Shown: in pieces, positions 7,872 to 13,937 of the stretch
Layout of the letters: each line of letters begins with the position of its first letter
Numbering within the stretch: the stretch's first letter is position 1
Source of the DNA: Desulfovibrio sp.
GTDB lineage: Bacteria > Desulfobacterota > Desulfovibrionia > Desulfovibrionales > Desulfovibrionaceae
Length of the DNA stretch: 27,503 nucleotides
Assembly (NCBI RefSeq): GCF_019424165.1
Contig: NZ_JAHZAA010000034.1
Coordinates: forward strand, 1 to 27,503
Reading direction: 5' to 3'
The notes under the pieces: generated by a model
The model's input: only the letters and a program-made list of their open reading frames with translations
Database searches by the model: none
What the model was told of the DNA's origin: nothing
Program-made: the position numbers and the translations under genes

Positions 7872-7916
7872 TTGCCCATGCCGTGGAGCGCGCGAGGCAT
7901 ACCACGGCATGGGCAA
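7872..7916. repeat. 15-bp perfect inverted repeat in the nikA-nikB spacer
   Basis: The arms 7872-7886 and 7902-7916 are perfectly complementary, with a 15-nt loop. There is no U-tract. The hairpin lies in the 150-nt untranslated gap after nikA. Such hairpins after binding-protein genes commonly protect the upstream mRNA from 3' exonucleases or cause partial termination, so more binding protein than permease is made. That role is inferred. Confidence 0.65.
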
Positions 7917-7961
7917 CAGAGTACAGTGACAATCCCGGGAGATCGCCGTGCTGGTATTTAC

Positions 7962-9596
7962 CTAGGGCCTTGAAATCCGCGCCAGAGGCAGCTCATACGA
8001 AACAGGACTGAAAGTGAAATCCTTGAGATTTTTCTTTTTAAACAGTGCCTTGTCGACCGTGCGGCTTACGGGAACGTACACGGCTTCGTCATGCAGCATG
8101 GTCAGAATGCTGGTGAACAGGCTCTGAAGCTCCTTGGTGTCCGTAGTGGCAAGAGCTTTTGTAATAGTCGCATCCAGTTCTTTTTTCTGCGGCAGCCCGC
8201 GCTGGGCCTGGTAGTCCGCATGTCCGGCCACGCGCATGGCCGCAACGTATGAGAACGGATCATAGGGCGCACCGTTGGATTCGCAAAATATCATGTTGAA
8301 TGCGCCATCGGTCTGTGACGCGCCAAACGCATTAGGCTCTTCGCCCATCAGCTTAACATCCACGCCAATGCGGGCCAGGTTGCTCTGCACCACTTCGGCA
8401 ATGGAGCGCATGATGCTCTCATTGGCAATGAATTTGAGTTCAAGACGCAGGGTTTTGCCGTCTCGGGTACGGAACTTTTCGCCGGATTTGAGCTTCCAGC
8501 CAGCTTTGTCCAGAATGGCGGCGGCTTCTTCAAGAGAATGGGGATAAGGCTTCAGCGCAACATCACAGAAGGGGATATCTTTAGCCAGCAGTTCTTCGGC
8601 CGGGGCCTCCTGATCAAGCAACACGCCCTTTATTATGGCAGGGCGGTCAATAGCGCGCACAATGGCTTGACGCACAGCAAGCTCATTGGTGGGGAACAGG
8701 GCGGTATTCATGGCCAGCAGACGGGTATTGCGCGGCGAAGACTCGCGGGTGGCGTAGGCCGGATCCTTGGACAGGGCGGCGTAGGCATCCGGATTTACTC
8801 CGGCCGAGCCGTGGTCGGCAATGGCGGTGGCTATAAGGTCTACTTCACCGCTTTCAAGCGCGACAGCCCGGGTTTCTGCATCAGGAATCACCTTGACCAC
8901 AAGCTGGCGCATCCGCGGCTTTTCACCCCAGTAATTATCATTGCGCACAAAGCGGTCAAATTCGCCTTTGCGGGTTTCGGCCAGAACCCAGGGGCCAGTA
9001 CCCACCGGCGCTTTTATGCTCTGGGCGGTATTGCCGTCTTCAGGCATGGCCGCGGGAGAGAGAAAGCGCAGGGGACGCACCAGGCTCAGTTCCTGAAGCG
9101 CAGCAGCATACGGCTGTTTGAGTATCAGTTCAAAGGTGTGAGGGCCGACGGCCTTGTACGAGTCGATAAGGTCCGCCGTGGCCAGCCAGTCATGACGCTT
9201 GATGTTCATGTGGACGGCATCGAAGTTTTTTACCACAGCATCGGCCGTGAAAGGGGTGCCGTCTGAAAATTTTACATCCTTGCGCAGGTTGAAAGTATAG
9301 ACCTTGCCATCGGGTGAGATTGTCCAGCTTTCTGCCAGCCAGGGGATGATCTTGCCGCCTTCGGCATACTGCACCAGCGGCTCATATATAAGGGCCTGGG
9401 CGAACATTTTGTTGGCGCCGTAGGCATGCGGATTAAGAGGCCCCACATTGCTGCTCCAGGCGTACACCAGCGTGTCCTTGTCCCAGCCATTGGCTGCGGC
9501 TGCGGGTGAGAGTGAAAATAGAAGGAAAAACAGGGTCAGAAAGCCGCCGCAGGCATGGCGGAACAATAGAGGAAACGCCTTGAAAATTCTGTTCAT
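7962..9596 (-). CDS. nikA: Nickel ABC transporter periplasmic binding protein NikA
   Basis: A 544-residue solute-binding protein of family 5. It has a signal peptide (residues 1 to about 34, ending in SPAAAA). It resembles E. coli NikA over its whole length: NVGPLNPHAYGANKMFAQA, YEPLVQYAEGG, GTGPWVL, RNDNYWGEKP, GAPYDPFSY, and GHADYQAQRGL. The histidine in that last phrase falls where E. coli NikA His416, a nickel ligand, lies. The tryptophan before GAPYDP in E. coli is asparagine here, so the chelate pocket may differ. AGGA lies 7 nt before the ATG. A strong promoter with a dyad on its -35 box is upstream, so nickel-responsive control is likely. It is the first gene of nikABC(DE). Confidence 0.94.
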   Translation of the reverse strand: MNRIFKAFPLLFRHACGGFLTLFFLLFSLSPAAAANGWDKDTLVYAWSSNVGPLNPHAYGANKMFAQALIYEPLVQYAEGGKIIPWLAESWTISPDGKVYTFNLRKDVKFSDGTPFTADAVVKNFDAVHMNIKRHDWLATADLIDSYKAVGPHTFELILKQPYAAALQELSLVRPLRFLSPAAMPEDGNTAQSIKAPVGTGPWVLAETRKGEFDRFVRNDNYWGEKPRMRQLVVKVIPDAETRAVALESGEVDLIATAIADHGSAGVNPDAYAALSKDPAYATRESSPRNTRLLAMNTALFPTNELAVRQAIVRAIDRPAIIKGVLLDQEAPAEELLAKDIPFCDVALKPYPHSLEEAAAILDKAGWKLKSGEKFRTRDGKTLRLELKFIANESIMRSIAEVVQSNLARIGVDVKLMGEEPNAFGASQTDGAFNMIFCESNGAPYDPFSYVAAMRVAGHADYQAQRGLPQKKELDATITKALATTDTKELQSLFTSILTMLHDEAVYVPVSRTVDKALFKKKNLKDFTFSPVSYELPLARISRP

Positions 9597-9632
9597 CTTC
9601 TTGTCCTGTATGGGGTTTTGAGGATTTTAGGG

Positions 9633-9661
9633 ATAGTATCGGCATGTTATTTTTGTGTCAA
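9633..9661 (-). promoter_or_regulatory. Sigma-70-type promoter of the nik operon
   Basis: On the minus strand TTGACA (9656-9661), 17 nt, TACTAT (9633-9638). This is near consensus and lies about 40 nt upstream of the nikA start. Confidence 0.75.
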
Positions 9662-9682
9662 CTTTTAAAAAAACGTGACACA
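9654..9682. promoter_or_regulatory. Dyad over the nikA -35 box, candidate NikR operator
   Basis: TGTGTCA (9654-9660) and TGACACA (9676-9682) are perfect inverted half-sites separated by 15 nt. One arm overlaps the -35 hexamer. NikR-type operators are dyads of short half-sites separated by roughly 11-16 nt, and binding here would block the promoter. The half-site sequence is not the E. coli one (GTATGA), so the regulator is inferred. Confidence 0.55.
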
Positions 9683-10271
9683 CATCGCACATGGTTTGCC
9701 GCCCCGCTGGAAACGATGCTCAGGGCTGTTGCCCCCCGTGCTGTTTCTTTTAGGTAAAGAGGTGAGTGAAGAGGTGAATGGAGCCGCAATCAGTCTGGGG
9801 CTGTCTGCTTTTATGAAAAAACGCTTCGGACTCGGCGGAAATTTTTTTTTGGGTAGGTGCTTTATTGCACTAAGGTAAGAATCGGCCACGCAGATGCTTG
9901 CCGCTGTGCCGGTGCGCCTGTTGGTGTTATAAAGCACAAGGCTGCGCCCGGCAGTGGCGTAAAAATGTACTTTAGCGGCCAGTGGTGCATTTTTTTGACA
10001 TTTTTAGGCAAGATATTTCTATGTATATTTTTGTTTGATTTAAATGATTTTTTGATGAACATGGACAGCAATGTAAGGTAACGCTCAGCCGTATTCATGT
10101 ATATTAAAACCATGAGAAGGGTTTTTTTGTCTTTTATTATAAATACGGTTCGGAGTATCGTATAAATACTTTCCACAGAGTGATTGTTTTTGCTTTATAC
10201 AGTGGATAAAATACTGCTTAACCCATCAAGAACAGAGGGTATTTACAGGTTGTTAAACTTTGAACTAATGC
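9683..10271. other. Long gene-free region, AT-rich from about 9970 to 10300
   Basis: I found no credible gene. Short open frames on both strands lack ribosome binding sites and recognisable motifs. The stretch from about 9970 to 10300 is visibly richer in A and T than the rest of the window. It has repeated ATAAATAC words (near 10140 and 10164) and a weak 6-bp hairpin followed by Ts (10106-10125). A possible extra promoter is TTGTTT-17-TAAAAT ending near 10212. It may be an extended regulatory region for the transporter gene downstream, or the relic of a lost gene. Confidence 0.45.
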
Positions 10272-10299
10272 TTGACAATCTAGCTCATAAAGGTATGTT
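10272..10299 (+). promoter_or_regulatory. Possible promoter for the YeiH-like operon
   Basis: TTGACA (10272-10277), 16 nt, then TATGTT (10294-10299). The -35 is perfect, the -10 matches 4 of 6. It would give a 5' leader of about 185 nt. Confidence 0.4.
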
Positions 10300-10305
10300 C
10301 TCAGG

Positions 10306-10343
10306 TGGTGCCGCTGGTTTTTCTGTAAGACGGCACCATTTTT
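10306..10343 (+). terminator. Hairpin plus U-run in the YeiH leader, possible attenuator
   Basis: An 8-bp stem (10306-10313 with 10331-10338), a 17-nt loop and five Ts (10339-10343) look like an intrinsic terminator. It begins exactly where the promoter at 10272-10299 should start transcription. It would then be a 5' stabilising hairpin unless the true promoter is further upstream. Confidence 0.4.
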
Positions 10344-10491
10344 GGCGTGGTTTCCCCAGCCGGACACTGCGGCAAATTTTGTCTTTTTGTGCGCCATGTG
10401 CTCGTTTGTACAAGGTCGCCAAGGGCAATAGGTGCCGGTGGGGGAGGTGTGTTTGTGATTACTTGCATTATTCGCATGGAGGACTATGGGT

Positions 10492-11934
10492 ATGGCATCA
10501 CCAAAGGCAGCATTTAACGAAGACAAAGTTGCCCTGCTTATCGGCTGCCTTGTCTTCGTTTTAGCGCTCGGCAAAATGATCGGCCTGGATATGATGGGCT
10601 GGGTCGTGCGCGTTGGCATGTGGGTTGATAACCCGCTTACCGCCTGGAAGGCCGCAACTTGGAAGTGGCTCCCCGGCTGGGGTTCGCTGCTGGTCAGCTA
10701 CGTGGTCATCACCACCCTGCTGGCTGTGGGCATCAAGCTTATCAAAGGCAATGTGTCCAGCTTCATTCGTGGCTTCACCATCATCTTCTTCATGGCCATC
10801 GCCTGCTACACGGCCGGGGCCAACGCCTACATCGCGGCCAACCCCACGCAGCTTGCCAAACAGGGCATTCCGTGGGCTTTGGGTCTCAGCACTGAAGCTG
10901 GTCTTATCGTGGCTCTGGTTGTCGGTATTCTTGTGGGCAACATTACCCCCAAGTTTGCCGAAAGCCTGCGTGAAGCCTGCCGGCCCGAGCTTTTCGTTAA
11001 GATCGCCATTGTTATCATGGGCGCCGAACTGGGCGTGAAAGCCGCTGATGCCGCCGGTTTTGCCGGTCACATCATTTTCCGCGGTCTTTGCGCCATCGTT
11101 GAAGCTTACCTGCTCTACTGGTGCGTTGTTTACTACGTTGCCCGTAAGCATTTCAAGTTCAACAAGGAATGGGCTGCTCCTCTTGCTTCCGGTATCTCCA
11201 TCTGCGGCGTCTCCGCGGCCATTGCCACCGGCGGCGCCATCCGCGCCCGGCCTGTGGTGCCGATCATGGTGTCTTCGCTGGTCGTGGTGTTTACCTGCAT
11301 CGAAATGCTGATCCTGCCTTTTGTGGCTCAGCAGTTCCTTTCCACCGAGCCCCTGGTGGCCGGTGCCTGGATGGGTCTTGCCGTTAAGTCTGACGGCGGC
11401 GCCATCGCCAGCGGTGCCATCACCGAATCCCTCATTCTGGCCAAAATGGCCGGTCAGGGCATCAACTGGGAGCCGGGCTGGATCGTGATGGTTACCACTA
11501 CCGTCAAGATCTTCATTGACGTGTTCATCGGCGTGTGGGCTCTGGTGCTCGCTTACGTCTGGACCGCCAAGTTTGACAAAACCCGTGGCGAGCGCACCAT
11601 GACCTGGGGCGACGTTATGGACCGCTTCCCCCGCTTCGTGCTGGGCTACATCGGCACCTTCCTGATCCTGCTGTTCATGTGCCTGTCCTCGCCCGAACTG
11701 CACAAGCTCGGCAAGAGCCTGTCCGGCACCATTAACGGGTTCCGTGTACTGTTCTTCCTCATGACCTTCTTCACCATCGGTGTGGTGTCCAACTTCCGCA
11801 AACTGCGCGAAGAAGGCATCGGTCGTCTGGCCGTTGTGTACGTGGTGTGCCTGTTCGGCTTCATCATCTGGGTGGGCCTGTTCATTTCCTACGCCTTCTT
11901 CCACGGCATGACCCCGCCTGTTATCGGCGGCTAG
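10492..11934 (+). CDS. YeiH-family putative sulfate exporter, large form
   Basis: A 480-residue multi-spanning membrane protein of the YeiH/UPF0324 family (Pfam Cons_hypoth698), annotated elsewhere as putative sulfate exporters without firm proof. The diagnostic region is SGISICGVSAAIATGGAIRARP, with VVGILVGNITPKF and IVIMGAELGVKA before it. Typical members have about 340 residues. This one has a longer N-terminus with extra membrane segments and a polar insertion (WTAKFDKTRGERTM). Codon use is strongly biased: every tyrosine codon I read is TAC, and there is no ATA, AGA or AGG, which suggests high expression. GGAGGA lies 8 nt before the ATG at 10492; an in-frame ATG at 10486 is too close. 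It is followed by a 54-residue membrane protein. In a sulfate reducer the direction and substrate of transport are open questions. Confidence 0.85.
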   Translation: MASPKAAFNEDKVALLIGCLVFVLALGKMIGLDMMGWVVRVGMWVDNPLTAWKAATWKWLPGWGSLLVSYVVITTLLAVGIKLIKGNVSSFIRGFTIIFFMAIACYTAGANAYIAANPTQLAKQGIPWALGLSTEAGLIVALVVGILVGNITPKFAESLREACRPELFVKIAIVIMGAELGVKAADAAGFAGHIIFRGLCAIVEAYLLYWCVVYYVARKHFKFNKEWAAPLASGISICGVSAAIATGGAIRARPVVPIMVSSLVVVFTCIEMLILPFVAQQFLSTEPLVAGAWMGLAVKSDGGAIASGAITESLILAKMAGQGINWEPGWIVMVTTTVKIFIDVFIGVWALVLAYVWTAKFDKTRGERTMTWGDVMDRFPRFVLGYIGTFLILLFMCLSSPELHKLGKSLSGTINGFRVLFFLMTFFTIGVVSNFRKLREEGIGRLAVVYVVCLFGFIIWVGLFISYAFFHGMTPPVIGG

Positions 11935-11951
11935 CATATTCGGAGTAAGAT

Positions 11952-12116
11952 ATGGAAAAGTCTAATGAAGTAAAACTCCATGAAGAAATTGAGAAGATGG
12001 AGTATGAACCCCTGGACCCCGTTGAAATGAAGCTCATTAAAGGTGGCGTGGGGCTTGGCCTCTTCCTGCTGATAGTGCTCTTCCTTGTCAGCAAGTTTGT
12101 GATGACCACACACTAG
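11952..12116 (+). CDS. Small single-span membrane protein, 54 residues
   Basis: The ATG at 11952 has GGAG with a 6-nt spacer and begins 17 nt after the transporter stop, so it is very likely translated from the same mRNA. The N-terminal half is charged (MEKSNEVKLHEEIEKMEYEP) and the C-terminal half is one membrane helix, about residues 31-50 (GGVGLGLFLLIVLFLVSKFV). The last residues are MTTH. I do not recognise a family. The layout, a polar N-terminus then one helix near the C-terminus, and the tight coupling suggest an accessory subunit or regulator of the YeiH-like protein. That is inference. Confidence 0.8.
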   Translation: MEKSNEVKLHEEIEKMEYEPLDPVEMKLIKGGVGLGLFLLIVLFLVSKFVMTTH

Positions 12117-12143
12117 GCACCGCCATTGTGTAATTGACTAAAC

Positions 12144-12174
12144 ACACCGGGAAGGGGAACCCCCTTCCCGGTGT
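12144..12174 (+). terminator. 14-bp perfect hairpin after the small membrane protein gene
   Basis: Arms 12144-12157 and 12161-12174 pair perfectly around a 3-nt loop. It is followed by TCGCGTTG, not a U-run, so it may stabilise the upstream mRNA or partly block read-through into the next two genes. Confidence 0.6.
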
Positions 12175-12194
12175 TCGCGTTGAAAGGATTTGCC

Positions 12195-12419
12195 ATGCCG
12201 CGCTATCATCTGCGCTTTATGAAAGGGCCTAATTATACGCTTAACCTTGAATATGAGGCTGTAGTAGAAGCGGCCTCATTTGAAGAAGCCCTGGCTCCGC
12301 ATACTGACTGGCCTATTACCGAAAGCTACGATCACGCCACGGCTACCGCCTGGAACCCCGGCACCTGCGTTTATTATCAGGAAATGTGGGAAGCCGCGCT
12401 GCTGCCTGAAGAAAAATAG
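12195..12419 (+). CDS. Hypothetical protein, 74 residues
   Basis: Not recognised. The product starts MPRYHLRFMKGPNY and is acidic in its middle (YEAVVEAASFEEAL), with a C-terminal TCVYYQEMWEAALLPEEK. It has no membrane segment or signal. AAGGA lies 7 nt before the ATG at 12195, which decides the start over an upstream in-frame GTG that falls in the hairpin. It ends 2 nt before the DUF523 gene, so the two are probably a translational pair. Confidence 0.7.
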   Translation: MPRYHLRFMKGPNYTLNLEYEAVVEAASFEEALAPHTDWPITESYDHATATAWNPGTCVYYQEMWEAALLPEEK

Positions 12420-12421
12420 GC

Positions 12422-12859
12422 ATGATGCGCCTTCGCTACGTCGTCAGCGCCTGTCTGGCGGGCATTGCCTGCCGTTATGACGGACGCGCCACGCCTTGTT
12501 CCGCAGTCATGCGGCTGATGGAAGAGGGCCGGGCTGTGGCAGCTTGCCCGGAGTGTCTCGGCGGGCTGCCAACACCCCGGCTTGCCTGCGAATTGCTGGG
12601 GTCGCGGGTGGTAAACAAAAATGGGGAAGATGTGACCGCGGCTTTTCTGCACGGCGCGCAGGCGGCCACAGCTCTGGCCCGACAGAACGGCTGTAACGCC
12701 GCTATCCTTAAAAGCCGCTCACCTTCGTGTGGCTGTGGTCAGATATATGACGGCACGTTTACCGGAACGTTGCGTGAAGGGAACGGACTGTGGGCTGACG
12801 AGCTGAGACGGGCCGGGATCACCCTGTTTACCGAAGAACGGTTACCCAGGGACGAATGA
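12422..12859 (+). CDS. DUF523 family protein (YbbK-like)
   Basis: A 145-residue protein with the full DUF523 pattern: VSACLAGIACRYDG at the N-terminus, ACPECLGGLPTPR near 41-53, and AILKSRSPSCGCGQIYDG near 94-111. The conserved cysteines (C11, C17, C42, C45, C103 and C105) suggest a metal site or redox chemistry, but the function of the family is not established. Two ATGs in tandem (12422, 12425) are both possible starts. It is probably co-transcribed with the 74-residue gene before it. Confidence 0.9.
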   Translation: MMRLRYVVSACLAGIACRYDGRATPCSAVMRLMEEGRAVAACPECLGGLPTPRLACELLGSRVVNKNGEDVTAAFLHGAQAATALARQNGCNAAILKSRSPSCGCGQIYDGTFTGTLREGNGLWADELRRAGITLFTEERLPRDE

Positions 12860-13371
12860 AGCAGGGCGGTCTTGGAGCGGAGATGGATCATATTCTGCTT
12901 GCATCCGCACCCTCTGCGGAACATTGACGAATACTTTGCTTGAAGCCGAAATGTTGGAACTGTCTGGATTTGCAGGCCGTGTGCTTTCAACAGCGCCCAT
13001 GACGCAGGCGAAATGCTCATGCCGTGTTGTATGCACCACTATTCCACTACTGCATATTTTTTCAAATAAAAAACGATCTTGGCGGGTCCCGACAGTTTCG
13101 ACAATGTTTGCAGTGCGAAAAGTCCCTGTTGTGACACCAATGCAAATATCCCGTAACAGCCCAATACGCTATTACGGGATATTTGCATTGAAAGATGGGA
13201 GGGGATTTACTGCGAAGCTGTTTTGCAGTGGCCGACCAGGATGTTCAGCTTTTGTCCGGCCGGCTGCGGAGTGAAGACAGCTCTGCTGGTTATTTGCGTT
13301 AGCAAGCGCAGTGGTAGGCAGGCTGTAACAATCTTGAAGCATGTCTCAAGGATATAAACACGTTCCAGAGG
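12860..13371. other. Gene-free region between convergent DUF523 and hynC genes
   Basis: About 510 bases without a credible gene. The longest plus-strand frame (12924-13274) has no ribosome binding site and no protein-like pattern. The region carries a 19-bp perfect inverted repeat (13138-13190) and a second, smaller stem about 20 nt later (13208-13228, with one G-U pair). No clear U-rich terminator for either flanking gene was found. Confidence 0.5.
13138..13190. repeat. 19-bp perfect inverted repeat with 15-nt loop
   Basis: Arms 13138-13156 and 13172-13190 pair perfectly. The stem is mixed in composition (CAATGCAAATATCCCGTAA) and no U-tract follows on either strand. It lies between the 3' ends of DUF523 and hynC. 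It might be a bidirectional barrier, part of an RNA gene, or a small mobile-element remnant. Confidence 0.7.
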
Positions 13372-13857
13372 TCAGATTTTTTCGGCGTGAATGCCGTGGT
13401 GGACAAGCTCGGTCACCACTTTTGTGCAAAATTCCGGCAGCTTGGCTTCTGCCTCTGGAGTCAGCCCAACCTGCATGGTTTTGTAGTCATATGGCTGCAT
13501 GCCGAAAACCAGCGCTCGTGGCCGGTGACCGGCCAGTTCACAGGTTACAAGCGTGTCTACAAGGTCGGTCTGGTGCATTGAGTCTCTGAAGCTCAGGCTT
13601 TGCCGCAACTTTTCCCCTTCCAGCAAATATATGGATCCGGGAGCTTCGCGGCCCAGTACCACATCCAGGACCACCAGAAAATCACAATCCATAAGTATGC
13701 TCATGAGCATCAGCCCTTGCGTGCCGCCATCCATAAGAGTCACATTTTCAGGCCAACGGTACTGTGACTCAAGGTATTCCACCGCCCGTACCCCAAAGCC
13801 TTCATCGGTCAGCAGAATATTGCCCACACCCAGGATAAGCACTTTTTCTTTGCTCAT
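13372..13857 (-). CDS. hynC: Hydrogenase maturation endopeptidase (HybD/HyaD family)
   Basis: A 161-residue nickel-dependent-recognition endopeptidase of family M52. It removes the C-terminal peptide of the large subunit once nickel is in place. The motif ILGVGNILLTDEGFGVRAVEYL is typical. The three residues expected to contact nickel are E19, D65 and H95, in the same order and nearly the same positions as E16, D62 and H93 of E. coli HybD. The frame is open upstream to 13902, but that part lies in a terminator, so I start at the ATG at 13857. Its substrate should be HynA, encoded just upstream. A terminator separates the two genes, so its expression is probably lower than that of hynBA. Confidence 0.93.
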   Translation of the reverse strand: MSKEKVLILGVGNILLTDEGFGVRAVEYLESQYRWPENVTLMDGGTQGLMLMSILMDCDFLVVLDVVLGREAPGSIYLLEGEKLRQSLSFRDSMHQTDLVDTLVTCELAGHRPRALVFGMQPYDYKTMQVGLTPEAEAKLPEFCTKVVTELVHHGIHAEKI

Positions 13858-13883
13858 GTGCCTGCTCGCTTTCTTGAAAGGTG

Positions 13884-13914
13884 AAAAAAAGGGCGGGGGC
13901 AAATCCCCCCGCCC
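13884..13914 (-). terminator. Intrinsic terminator between hynA and hynC
   Basis: On the minus strand a 9-bp stem made only of G-C pairs (13906-13914 with 13891-13899) with a 6-nt loop is followed by seven Ts (13884-13890). It is 24 bases past the hynA stop and ends 26 bases before the hynC start. Confidence 0.85.
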
Positions 13915-13937
13915 TCATCTATTCCGGCTACGGCAGA

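Noticed and set aside
9778..9816. Short leader-peptide-like frame of 12 codons after a GAGGTGA sequence
   Set aside because: It is more than 650 bases from the next plus-strand gene, and the spacing of the GAGG is too tight; nothing else supports it.
10561..11937. Long minus-strand open frame (458 codons) opposite the YeiH-like gene
   Set aside because: It mirrors the strongly biased codons of the real gene; the product is a low-complexity mix rich in His, Asp and Gly with no motif and no ribosome binding site.
12924..13274. Possible 116-residue plus-strand gene
   Set aside because: No ribosome binding site, no protein-like pattern, and it reads through the 19-bp inverted repeat.
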